Source of the DNA: Kalaharituber pfeilii
Lineage: Eukaryota > Ascomycota > Pezizomycetes > Pezizales > Pezizaceae
NCBI GenBank assembly: GCA_015179045.1
Contig: WHUZ01000010.1
Span: forward strand, 1,116,001-1,180,000
Length of the DNA: 64,000 nucleotides
Reading direction: 5' to 3'
Made by a program: the position numbers and the translations under genes. The notes under the pieces are model-generated. The model saw nothing but the letters and a program-made list of their open reading frames with translations, was not told where the DNA came from and did not search any database. Positions 12,049-24,281 of this stretch are shown here, piece by piece; position 1 is the stretch's first letter, and each line of letters starts with the position of its first letter.

Positions 12049-13457
12049 ATACTGGAAAACCAAGGGATCGGGAGATTGACGTTCAAGACATCCATGATGT
12101 TTCCAGTTACTGTGGCCATTCATGGGCCTTGCGACACCGCGCAAATTACTCTTTTCCGTTGCATGCCTGAAAAACTGATTGTGAGCGTGAGGTTACATTG
12201 CAGATCTGTTACCGTGCATGTTTGGGGGACGAGGAAATGTATGCCTCGACAAACATAGAGGCTGGGGGCGGCTGCAGTTCCTATTACATGTTATTGCAGT
12301 ATAATTCTTTTATATATATTTATGTATTACATCTTTAATTTGATGCAGCGTTTCTGGCCGGAGGATGTGGTTTATGCGATCACGAACAGAGCTAGGCTCA
12401 TCATAAGAGCAGCGATTACTTAGTTATACCCTGATGTTTGCTGAAGCGTCCAATTTGCAACATACTGTGGAGTTTCAGTTATTCCTGCTTGATTTTTTGA
12501 TTTTACCGTAAGATTCTCAAATAAGACTGCAGAGTTATCGACCAAAAGTTCATTCTGGCCTGAGACGACTCACTGGCTTATTCAGGTTTCCTTCTAGTAT
12601 AGGTACCTATTCTGGTTTGGACAGGTACAGTGTTATGCAAGAGGGGCCTCTGCCGTCGATGCGTACCAGGTCGCAAGCAATAATGTATGCTAGCACAGTA
12701 CTGTCAGACAATCTACAGGTCACCAAACCCCAGGCCTTGCCCACTGTCTAACACAGAGTTATTGCGATTTCTATGGTGTGGCGCAACCAGACTATGAGGC
12801 TGTAATTGTATAAGGATCTTCGCCTAATGTTGCGCGAATTGTGTCACGTTTTTTGGTAATCAAGTTCTCATTAGCAAACCGTGCTAATGGGATTGGCACA
12901 TAGTAGCAGCAATGTTAATAGCCTAGATTGCTTCTAGTGAGTTACTTTCAGACATAGATTCAACGTTGAGGTCAAATGATTACAGCTACTGATGATTAAC
13001 AATGAAAGTCAAGATCCATGAAGTTACAAGTATAGATCTACTCGTGATTATCATGACGCCACACTGCACGTGCCAGCTGCCAGGGGGAAACAAAAGGTGA
13101 CTCCGAATCCTCTCCAGCCCCGAGTTCAGCTGCCCTCAGCTCACTCGCCAGCTGCGCCAATTTTATCAAAATTCACAACCTTCGATGTCGGCTACAACAA
13201 TGAGAAGCTTGAGGCTCGGCCATAGCTTGCTAATAGCTGCCCAGCCGCCGCAAAGTGACACACACTAGAGCTAATTTCTAAGTAGCCAAGGAGTGGGCCG
13301 GCTCGTGACAAAGAACGCTGCCATGGCTGTGGCGAAGGGCTTAAGGTTTGGCTGAAAGCTCAACGGAGTGTGGGAAATATTAATTAATTAGCGATATTTA
13401 AGTACCACAGTGATCGCCATAGCCCATAGGGCGGCATGAGAGTATTGATATATAAAA

Positions 13458-13488
<31 letters not shown>

Positions 13489-14654
13489 ACCATAGTGAGC
13501 TATAGTTACTTCTTGCAGGTCTCTCGATAGGGCTCGAGCTCCAAGGCATGCCAATGCATAATCTGGTCTTGATTGTAGCTGTACCTGCGGCTGAAGCACT
13601 CGCCATCGCGGGCAAAGGCAAGTCCAGTACTGAAGCAATAAAAGTCGCCATCCGGCAAGAGCGCAAGCCACGGTTGTAATATACCTATGCAGGGCGAGTG
13701 AACACCTATGCAGGAAAACTAGGTAATTTGCCTCTTTGCCCCTCAGGGTAACGGACAGGCTAGATCAACCAAGGACAATCAAAAATTTCATAAGATTTCT
13801 CGAGAGCTGAGTAGGAGCTATCGACTACTGCTTCCTCACCTTGCCGGAGAATATATTGTCACTAATTTGGGAGGATGAACAGCGGAGTGAAACGTGATCT
13901 GCAGGTGTATTCGAATCCCAGCGTCACTAGTCTGTCTAACCTTTATGTTGTAGAGCTTGAGGCCAAGACCCCGGGCGGCGGGACCGTGCCTGATCACTGT
14001 GCCGTTTCGCCAGGGCCGGCCTGATGTTTCGCAAAGTTGTCTGAAACTTTACTGTATCCCTGACAATTGCAACCATCATATGCAGACACATTTATACTTA
14101 AACCCGGGCCCGAAAGTGAAAAAGCGTAAAGTTGCCATGTGCATACGAGTATAAACTCGCCCGGCCGTAGTCCACTCGAAACCTCGAAGCAACTTACGCC
14201 TATTCCGTCTCCAGACCCTGCAAAGGCATGGTCCTGGTGCATTGGAATGATTTCCCTTTGATTTAAAACACAATTACAGGTGAATACGGCGTGATGGTGA
14301 AGCTTGTCCTTAATCACGTGGTCGGACCAAGCTCTCACCAAGTACCTCAGTGCACTTTGGGCATACGTGACCCATTGACATGTACTTTTTTTCATGCAAT
14401 TAGACCCCCAAATGTCCTTGATTGTTGTTTTATGGTATCCTGCTATATCATTAACTCGCAAATTAATATTAAAAGTGGCTTATATTCAGAGGCACAAACC
14501 CAAGAATGTAATAGAACAGGTCTAAGCAGAAGAAAAATATCGACATGTGATTCACCCACAATTTCAGTTTTCCAAAACGAGCCCAGACCAGACACAAGTA
14601 CACTGGATAAAGCTTTCGTTCACCAGGCGAACAAAATATAACCCTTCATTCCAA
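12049..14654. other. MAT1-1 idiomorph remainder, MAT1-1-1 to SLA2
   Basis: No second mating-type gene is recognisable. A short open stretch to 12170 may belong to MAT1-1-1. The rest has no convincing coding region. A hairpin repeat with poly(A) lies at 13413-13486. Confidence 0.6.
13413..13486 (+). repeat. Hairpin repeat with poly(A), copy 2
   Basis: The core TCGCCATAGCCCATAGGGCG is followed by GCATGAGAGTATTGAT, a short AT spacer and 28 A at 13459-13486. It is in opposite orientation to the copy at 9.24 kb, so the two flank MAT1-1-1. Confidence 0.8.
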
Positions 14655-17600
14655 TCACTCCTGTTCAGCATAGCTAACCTTCCGCATCTCACCAAGTCGA
14701 ATCCTAGCCTGCTGTAACGCGTTCTCAAGCTGCAAAATCTCCACTTGCTGCTCCATCTCCCGCACCTTGAACTCGTGGCTATTCATCTTGGCATAATCAT
14801 CAGCAGTGAGCTCGCCACCGTCCTCCCTATTACGCTCCTTAATGATCTCCTGCACTTGCTTAACAAGGTTCCTGCAGGCGCCAGTAACAGCTTTGGAAGC
14901 CATTTCAAGCTTCTCTTGTGAGGAGGAAGCAAAGGCCGCCTTGACTCTTGATGCCGCTACAAGCTGAGCAGTTGAGGCTGAGACATCGTTGGCGCACACA
15001 ATGAGCTGTTCTAGTTTGCGAGTGCCAGAAATAACGCCATCAGCGGTCTCAATAAGCATGTTCGTGGAGGACGCCACGGCTTTAGCTGCGGAGATAAGCC
15101 CCTCTGTCCACCTGTTGTTGCGCTTGTAGAATGCTGTTCGTGAGGATGAACCCTTGCCTTGGGCCACAATCTGGACGCGACTCAATAGAGTTAATAGCCT
15201 GTCATTGGAAAGTTTCACACGTGACTGTACTGACTGACCTCTTGCTGTGAAACGGTCGCAGCTTTAATGAGCTGTGCAATGGCATTTGTGACAGCGATAG
15301 CAGCGTCAAGAATGGAACTTCATGACCCAAACAAAAAAAAAAAAATTAGTCATTTATGGGTAGTAAAGGATGAATTTTGAAGGGAGCATACTCGTGAATC
15401 CTGAGTTCATAAGTCGAGTACCCAGGGCCTTTGGCCTTGCTCTGGAGGGCCGCCAGTCTTGTAGCTGCAGCATCAATAGCGGCAGCTGCATTCGTCAACT
15501 CTCTGTCGACAATATCACCCAAATCGCCACCACCAAGTGTGACGCTCTTGCTGACGAACGTCTCCGTAAGTTTGGTTAGTTTTTGGAGATTCTTTTGAAC
15601 TTCCAGGTTATTAGCCAGCACAACGTCAGTCTTTTGCTCCGGAGTCAAATCCCCAATTCTAAATGATAGAAGTGACTGGAAAAATTTAGCTGTAGCCTGG
15701 GCCGATTGCCTAGCGGCTGATAAGATGGAATCTGCTTTCTTCTCGTCCGGTGCAAGACGTGTAACGCCTTTGGCGTTATCGAGAACATCTGCTATGGCAG
15801 AGGCGAAAATGCTAACCATCTTGATCACCTCTGACTGGGGAGAATTGGGACCATCGGCAATATAATTGTTGAAAGCAGTTGAAAATTCAGTTGAAGTAAG
15901 GCCTGCTTTCTCAACCTGTGACAGTAGATAGCTTGGCGAAGCATTTTGATTACCGGCTTGCATGGTGGACTCAAGTTCATACAGGGCATCGTCAACACGT
16001 TGAACTCCACTTTGTAAAACAGAGTCTCAAGTCTATAGTCAATATAAAGTTAAACAATATGCGTGGCAGACACAACTCACCCATAATCTCGGCCAACTTG
16101 CCGAGATGATCTGCTAGCATTGCATCAATGGCTGAATCTAAAGCATCGTCTTTTGCAGTATCTTTCTGTCGAGCTATTAGTATAGTTTGCCTGATCCATT
16201 CGCAGGAGTAGACGCACATTTTCTGCTTCCAGCAACAGTTTAAGGGTGTGATCCATTCCGGCCTTCGCAATTTCCAACTCTTCTTCTTTCTCCCTTAACA
16301 GCTTCTCCAACTCTGCTGTCCCTTCATGGGCCTTTCTGCTCAATGCGTCAATTTCCCGCTGCTTCTGCCTCAAAAGCTCTTCTAAGTCTGCAACTTCGCG
16401 ATTGTGGCCCTTCAGCAGGGCGGAGAGCTCAGTGCCCTTAGAACGGTCAACATTCTCAGCTTTTTCCAGAGCAAACTTCAGTTCACGCTTCACTTTCTCA
16501 AGTTCCTCTTTATTGCTTCCCTTAGCCCGGTCGAGATCAAACAGAGCTCGATCCCGTTCTCGAATCATATCTGCAAGTTCTAGGTTCTTTGTCTTCATTT
16601 CTTTTTCGAGCTTCTCTCTCTTGTCGATAGCTTCTTGAGCAGAGGCAGCTTTCAATTGCAGTTGCTTAAACTTGCCCAACAGGTCAAGATGCTCATGACG
16701 AAGTTGGCTGTATAACTTCGCTAGTGCCTCATACTTGCTCTTCCACATATTTACTTGCTCTGTTATCAAGCTCAGTCAGACAAACGCTCTTACATGATTA
16801 TGGTAAGTATTACCTTGCAGTGATTTTATAAGATCGTCTTTTGTTGCTAACTGTTGCTGTGAATTTAGTTTGAGCTGTGACAACTCCGTCTCCAGGTTTT
16901 TGATTGTCTATCATAGACATTAGCATCGGAATAGGTCACGTTCCTCTTGCTTGGGTCCATACAGAGTCATAATGCTGTAATATCATTTGGTCCCTGTCCC
17001 ACTGCCCTTTCATAGCTAAAAGCTGCTGCTCCATGTCTGCTAGTTGACCTTGTGTCTGCCGAGCAAACTGATCTCTAGCCAACTGTTCCTGCGCTTTCCG
17101 TTGAGCTTCCAATAGCTGCCGTTGGTTCTCTTCAAATTCTTGTTGCTGTCGTAAAGCATTGAGCTGTTGTTGCTGCAACTCCGCAGCCCATTGCTCCTGC
17201 AGCCTTCGCTGTTGCTCTTCGTATTCTTTTTGTTTTTGGTTCTGTTCAGTCGACCAGAAATCGGCTATAGGCTCGGGTTCTGGCGCGGGAACAGAGACTG
17301 GGGGAGTTGGAGTTGGCGATGGTGGTTTCGGTGTTGGTTCATTGCTTGGGCGTTTCGGAAGAGCAGGAGGTTGCTCTTCTTCGCTCATTAAATTGGGAGG
17401 GTCCTATTACACGTCAGATTTTGACTGAACACAGATGGAAGGTTTCACTTACTTGAGGAAGCTTTGGCACTGTTATTAAGCTTGTGAGATACCGTAAGGT
17501 TGAGCATTCGTAATAAAACTTGACCAGTCGATAATGTTGAGCATTGTAGGTGGTACGAAGTGGCTCCAAAACCTCGTCATTCCCGGTGCCTACCAATTAT

Positions 17601-18474
17601 CATTATGATTAAGCATCGGAGGAATCATGGAAAGTTTGCAGGGTTGCAGCGCTTACTAGTGTGCATGGCTCTCAACATGCTAGTGACGAATCGGTATATG
17701 CCATAACTTTCATGGACGAGGGGCACTAGTGAAGCAATCTTGCATTCGTTATTTGCGCCGTGGCGGAAATGTGAGAATACTAATTTTTGAAAAGAATCGA
17801 TTTGGTCCTGTAACTTCATGAGGTCGGTAATTGTCTCGTATCTAGAGAATCATAATCAGAAGATGTCCACAAATAATTCCCAGTTCGGCGCAAGTCACTG
17901 AGGGACCACACGTACCCCTCATTCGGATCATTTATAGTTTTCAAGCTGATATACTCCTCATATTCGAAGGTACCTGTATCGAAAATCCAATCAGAAATTG
18001 CTTTTGGCTTTCAAGGCATAGAAAGAGTTTGGAGTAAACGGTCTATTGTGGAGGTGAAAGCTCACCGTTGAATTCCGGATGATGCCTATGAAAACGTAAT
18101 TTGGACAGCAAGAAGAATACGTATTCGCGAATTAGCGGTCCATATCCGCGCAGCCCATCCCCCGCGATACTCCTCATAAGACTTTCCAACCAGCCGGTAT
18201 GCTGGTGAGCTTCCCGAATTGTAACGGGGTGGCCCTCCTGCAGCACCTTGTGAATGCAAATCAAAGCCTTGAATGTCTGCACCTCATCCGCCTGGATCGG
18301 CTGCACCTTCATGCCTGCCCAGAACGACTGGCTCGATTTGTGGTCCCATGTGTAGACAATGCAGCTTCGCACGTGCTTTCGCTTGGGAGCTGTCTCTTCT
18401 ATGTTAGTCGCCTTGCGGATGTTAATGGCAAGATCTTGCTCCGACCGGCTGAGGTCGACGTGCCGAGTCGACAT
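14655..18474 (-). CDS. SLA2: Endocytic actin-binding adaptor Sla2
   Basis: Homologue of yeast Sla2 and animal Hip1R, linking clathrin-coated pits at the plasma membrane to actin. Eleven exons in transcript order: 18474-18066, 17973-17916, 17841-17657, 17589-17453, 17403-16963, 16907-16814, 16759-16218, 16165-16081, 16025-15392, 15317-15239, 15170-14655. They sum to 3180 nt, 1059 residues, the usual family length. An N-terminal ANTH domain (from DLSRSEQDLAINIRKATN to about residue 260) is followed by a proline-rich stretch (LPKRPSNEPTPKPPSP), a long Gln/Glu-rich coiled coil, and a C-terminal talin-like I/LWEQ domain (AAIAVTNAIAQLIKAAT, RNNRWTEGLISAAKAVA). The downstream Met at 18474 was chosen because STRHVDL matches the family; a Met five codons earlier (18489) is in frame. 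It points toward MAT, as is usual. Confidence 0.95.
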
Positions 18475-20363
18475 GGCGAGGGACGGCAAGTGGTGTAAGG
18501 GGGGTGGGGTTTGGAGGGGTTACTGCTAGAGGCAGATTCAAGGAAACAGGATATGAGCCTACGAAAGAAAGGGATAGTTATAGGATGGCCGGTAATGAAG
18601 TAGATTGGTGATGGCGAGCAGGATGCCTTGCTTCCAGAAGGGGGAGGGGATGCCAACGTTGGGTTGTCTAAGTCAGCAGCAGCTAACTTCACTCCCGTGA
18701 GGACGTAATTTGCTGCTTGCCGTTGCTCCGACCCAAATCTGACGCGCGGGTGCCAAGAGCCGCGCAATCACTGAAACGCCCACAGGATGTATTAGTAACT
18801 TTATGCGTCAAAGGCCGCATATATGTGACGGCATCCAAGATGCATATGACCAGCGCAATGCTGCGAAGGATCATGTAGGGTACAGTACACCAGATTTATA
18901 TTGAGCGCTGGGTGTATGGCCTTTAGCGAGCTAGCTGGCCGCATGAGATACCGCAGTGCAGTTTAGAACGCCGCTTGATTGTGTGAAGATGAAGCGACTC
19001 TTCCATCTCTAGTACTTGATACCGATCCTAAGAAGTAATTAGTATGTATATTAATACATGGCTTGCAGTCCTAGACTTGAGTCTGGATTTATATTTGCAT
19101 ACCCGTGATCGGAGGCAAACATCGACAAATTTCTGTGGTACTTTGCCTTATCTCTTGTCCAAGTATGTGATAATGCGATACCTTCACTAGCAGCACTAGT
19201 GAAGGTATCGCCAGATGATGCGTGCCAAGACAAGTCGAGCAACTCCAGCTTGACCCAACCAGCTGGAAAGGCCCAAGGCCACACAGCTCAGAAACGCCAG
19301 TGAACCAAGCAGCTGCAACACCACACCTGTCCCTGAAAGTACTCTACATATTGCACTTGCACCCAATTCCCCCACCATGCCGCAAGGTACGGGCCCGCTG
19401 TGTGCCGTGTAATAAGAAATAAGAAACAGGTTGCTTTTCCCTGCCAGCGTGCACCTCCTTCCGAAGCAAGACACAGGCCCCACCCAGCTAGCCAGCTGAG
19501 AGGCTTCTTTATCTTTTAGCCGCAAAACCTGCCAGATTTGCGCTTTTCGATTAATTCTCATTTTTCTGTTAACTTAGCCGCTGATCCTGCGAAAAAGTAC
19601 TCAAAGTGATTCTATAATTTCATTAGCCGCAATCCGCTGAGATAGGGAACGTCATTTACATTAAAAAGATAAAGCTTCCCCAGTGACTCGTTGAACTGCT
19701 GGGTGGGAAAGCACAGTGATAGGAAAGGGCACTGTCACCTGGCGGTAGGGATTGTTGTTATTTACTATTGCAGCTTTAATTCCGGCTAACGTTGCGCAAT
19801 AGGTTCAACTGCAATTGCTCCTTCAGATCTCGTGGTACCTCCATCCTCGGTGTGCTCCTCAGCTCCCGCCAGCCCCCTCAAGCTTTACTGAGCTGGCGTC
19901 TACGTCCTCGAGCCCCCCTCACGGGGGCGGCAGCCTTCCCTGGCTGCTGTAACGTCACCGAACACTCCAGTCGAATCGTCTCCGCCTCCCCAGCACCCAC
20001 GGCTTGCTGTCATTCTTGGAATTGACCGGAAATATCACTACCCGTTGCTCGTATGTCGCTCCTTGTGCTTCTGCCCGAGCATCTGGGGTGCAATTAAGTG
20101 TACCGCTGCTGTATGGAGGGTTTTTGATCGACGACGTAATAACGCGGAGTTTGGCTGTGTGGCTGCGGAGTTAGTGTTAGCTATCCTTTGGGTGAGGGTC
20201 CTAGAGTGTCATGTCTCGATGCGATCTCCGCAAATACTGATAGTGAGTGTTAGTGTGGTATATCGGCGCATTTCTCATTCCTGTTTATTGATAGTTTAAT
20301 GTCTAGATGGTAAGTTATGAAACTTACCTATTCTCCCCGACGATACTAACAACTTGCACCTAG
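18475..20363. other. SLA2 upstream region, no gene seen
   Basis: The first few hundred bases are probably the SLA2 promoter. Beyond that there are only short open frames, some in C-rich sequence near 19800-20000, without recognisable protein character. Confidence 0.5.
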
Positions 20364-20850
20364 GCTCATTTATTACACTGCTTGGGGTATCACTCCTAGA
20401 GCTATCCATTACGCTACTACTATTGACTAACCCATGTTTAATTCAGCAACTCTTGTACGCCTGGTTTCGATTTGTTTGATCAATGTCTATATTACTTCCT
20501 GGATTCTCACTCTCGCGGGTACAACTATGAATCCTAGGATGCTACTGCCCGCATGGATCTTTCTTGCTTGTGTAAAGCTCCCCACTTGATGTATCATGGA
20601 TAGTTGAAACAGCAGAATCATTAACGCCTTGCGGATCTCACAGGTCTTGATTAGTGCGTATTACATCACACAACGAAACATCACGGTGGTTCGTTCAGTA
20701 TATAATTCCATATCCGTATTCATAGCATTGACATGCTTCGTGAGCATGTCTGTCCTGCTGGTCGAGCTTCACACTTGTACTGCTGGCGTGAGCTTAGCTA
20801 GAGCAGTTTATAGAGTGGAAGACGATGAGGCGTACGATAATCTTTACTGA
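20364..20850 (+). pseudogene. Multi-pass membrane protein fragment with in-frame stop
   Basis: Two exon-like pieces (20364-20571 and 20644-20850, joined across a clean GT..CACAG intron) read as a small hydrophobic protein. The first piece begins LIYYTAWGITPRAIHYATTI, meets a TAA at 20428-20430, then continues in the same frame with MFNSATLVRLVSICLINVYI and later NPRMLLPAWIFLAC. The second piece is LISAYYITQRNITVV and more, ending EDDEAYDNLY and a stop. At least three membrane segments are visible. A single CAA-to-TAA change would explain the internal stop. Alternatively translation starts at the Met at 20434 and the gene is intact but short. I do not recognise the family. Confidence 0.4.
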
Positions 20851-23800
20851 AGCTTTTCAACGACTTTTAAATTATCTACCCCGGAGAAAGCGGAGGAGAA
20901 AGTTCCAGATTCTAAAGGTATTAAAAATCAGCGTGATAGAAATGGAAGTGAGCTCAGTTGAGGTGGGATGGTTTTTGGTTATGAAAGTTATACCCCATTC
21001 ATTCATCTGCAACGTGTAAACATATAACTGTGTTATTGTGGAGGTTAGGGAGTAAGGTTTGAGGTCAATATACCTTTGTCACAAAAACCAAAAAAAAAAA
21101 AAAAAAAAAATACTCAAAATTCCACTGGAGGCTTTTTGAGTTTCCTCACAGCATGAAATATCATTGGGATGCACACCGGTACCGATAGCAGCAATTTCCT
21201 AGGTACTCTCATTACTGATACCTTGTATGGAGTAGATTGGCAGAAAACAAAGTAAAATCGATCGTGGTAGGAACTTTTGTAATAGTACATGGAACGGGGC
21301 ATTTTAGATTTATACCACTAAAGACAGAGACATCCAAAGATCTTTCGGACACGCTCCTGGGGATCATTATGGAAACTTTGAGGTCTTCAATTAACTCTAC
21401 CAATGCCTGAGTGCCGTGTAGGGGCAGAGCCATACCCAGCATTATATGAATTGATACACGCCCTAATTTGCGGGAGCATAGGTTGATAGTCCAATTTATC
21501 TAAGCCCAGAATCTCTGAAGTGCAAGGAACATGAGTCTCACTAACAAATAACCCAGCTTCTTGCTCCTTCCTCCAACTGCTGCTGGAATTTCTTCAATAC
21601 GTCGAATCTTGCTTTAGCTGCTGATAAGGCTTGAGAGAGCTATGGAGAAGGGCAATGAGCTTGATATCCGTCATAATGCTTCTGCCCACCGGAAATTTTT
21701 TTTCATGCTTAATACCCCTCTAGTTCCTGTCTTAGGTTTGCCCTTTTATAAGTCTCCTTCTTAGCACGACTGCTGCAACTTTGTGGTTTATGAGTGAAAT
21801 AAAGACGATGAGATATCGGACCAGCTATGGCTCTCAGGAACGCATTTCTCATTCGCTCTATAGTTTTGTTATCAACTTTATCAGCTTCTAATATACCTCT
21901 ATTACCTCCGATAGACCGAGTAGGGGTATAGTTGATGTCTGTTATCCGAAAAACGGTATGCACTCAAGGAATCAGGATTGGGGAAGATTGGAAGGCCCTT
22001 GCCCTTACTCCAGGAATACGAGGTTACCCCAAAACAGAGAGGAAGGGTCCAGTTGTATTATTTGAGTCGTAAACCGCCCTTTTCGTTAGTATAATGTAAT
22101 AACGCCCGCCCGAATGAGACAGCACGCCTCGGGAAACATTAAGGAATCGTTTTCCAGTATTGCCAGGTGTTAAGGCGCGCTGAGGCTGGCGCGTGAGAGA
22201 GGATGCTGCTAGTGATGCCAGCATCGGGCTCGAGCTCGGCTGGGAGGCGGACGTCCATAACGGGGGTATGTGGGATTTCTCTAGAGAAATTGAACATTTG
22301 GAGGCAATGACTACAGTGATGTCAAGAGGAGACTTGGAAACGATAGTATATCAAGTCCCACCCCCAGGTGTTATTCTGTGTACTATTATGATTTGAAGGC
22401 CTCATCTGAAGGTAGTCTCGGTCGACATCAGGGAAGGTTTAGTGTTACGAAAATTAGTTTCTTGCGATCATGAAGTTTTCTCGTCTCCAACTCTGGCTTT
22501 TTACATTATTTGTTCAGCATCTTCTGAAATTTAGGAAAGTCCTCCTTATTCTTAGGGCAATCAGCACCTTAGGGATTGTGGAATGGATATTGGCTCTCAA
22601 TACTGTTTGTAGACGATAAACAATTGTGATGTGATGTCATTTGTCTATCGTCTAGGTATGTACGAGATCATATTGTCGCATCGTCAGATAGCAATAACAC
22701 TGAATGATGAAGAGGTTGAACGGAAGAATAGGAAGAGGAAAAGCAAGACCCTGGTATCATAGGACGTAAGTGGGTATAGAGAGGTGAGGGTAGGAATAGA
22801 CTCGCTAGGCATTCCTAAGCCACGGTAACCTGGCATCGAATACTTCAGCATCAGGTCTCGTTTATCGCAGTGCAATATACAATCTTGTGTCTAGAATATT
22901 TATACAAATTTGGGTTCCAGATTCAGACGTTTTCAACTTGAAACAATTCGGAAATGCTATCGTTGTCAGGCAGCAACATCGCACAAAATAAAGGATAGCG
23001 ACCCTGGCTAGCCCAAGATGTAACCAACCAGACTATTGACTTCATTGGATCGACATTGTATACGACCCTGATCAATATTAGTGTTGCTAAGTCCATGTTT
23101 TCATGCCCAACTGGGTCCCTAGGCTTGGGTCAAGCTTCTTAAAGGGACTTTTAGTTAAAAATTCCGACTGCTCTGTACAAATCCCCCTGTAACCGATGAA
23201 TAGCTGCGTTAACACAAAGATATTGCGATTGAATACCTCCACCTTCCAGCAGTCCTGTTGTAGAAACAAATCAGGCCTCTAAAAGTGACTGCTACGAGAC
23301 TCTGTATAGCAGTGGTAGGAGATCAAGCTGGTTGAGGGTTATAGACCTATTTTAAATCAAGAACGCAGTGTATTTTTGGCAAGAATAAGAATCAGTAAGA
23401 TAATCGTAATCATTAATGTTCTGAATAAGTATTTGGGCGGTACCTGGAATAACAGTGCGCATGAAAGGCATGAAAGTGACCCCTGATAGCTTTGAAAATA
23501 CGGCGAGTGATACCCAGAGAGGTACAAAAGGAGTCATAAAAGGCTAGTCTCGTAACATAAAAGGCTAACACTTTATGAAGTTTAATCGTGCATAATAACG
23601 TCCTGTTTATATATGCCTCTACGGCTTGGCAAACCATAGTTCAACTGCAAAGCCAGCTGAAGTATTTAGTACTCTTACCCCAGCTTCTAAACAAAATGGT
23701 GACAATAAGGTGTGCCCACAGAGAAAGTTCAACGGTGATTTCCAATTGTACCTTGGTTACTACGCCTGCATACCAGTATTTCGTAGTAAATAGCAGCAGC

Positions 23801-24250
23801 TAAGGTGAGCCTGTGCCTCAACTATGTTACAGTATGTAATTGCCATGCGCTGTAAGCTATGCCTTCTCTCCATTCAGCTTTTTAACCGAAAAGACTCGAG
23901 AAAAGTATATATATCCAAGTACGGTAGATTTCCCGTTTTCATAATTTTCTTTTTCTTTTTTTGTTTTCGTATTTTCCCCTTTCTTGATTCTTTTTGGTGT
24001 GCCTACCGCATTCTTAAGCTTCCAAACTTTAATTTCGCGACCCGAACTCCTTGGTTGTCGTCTGCGGTTACCCTGAGCATGCACTTGATTCCAACTCCAT
24101 TTGAGGGAGCATATAAAACTCAGGGGCGAAGCTAATAAAAATACAGATTTGTTGCTGAGATTACCCCCAACAATCTCTCGATGTTACCTAAAATAACCCC
24201 CTCCTCCCCGCCTTGTATACTGGTATGCGTCTCCTGGCACCCCTCAAAAA

Positions 24251-24281
<31 letters not shown>

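Noticed and set aside
13384..13671. Reverse-strand frames across the A28 run in the MAT region
   Set aside because: The poly-Phe tract comes from the A-run; both frames are artefacts of the repeat.
3276..23041. CAACCAGACTAT 12-mer at 3279, 12785 and 23028 as a repeat family
   Set aside because: Similarity does not extend beyond about 12 bases on either side; chance or a trivial motif.
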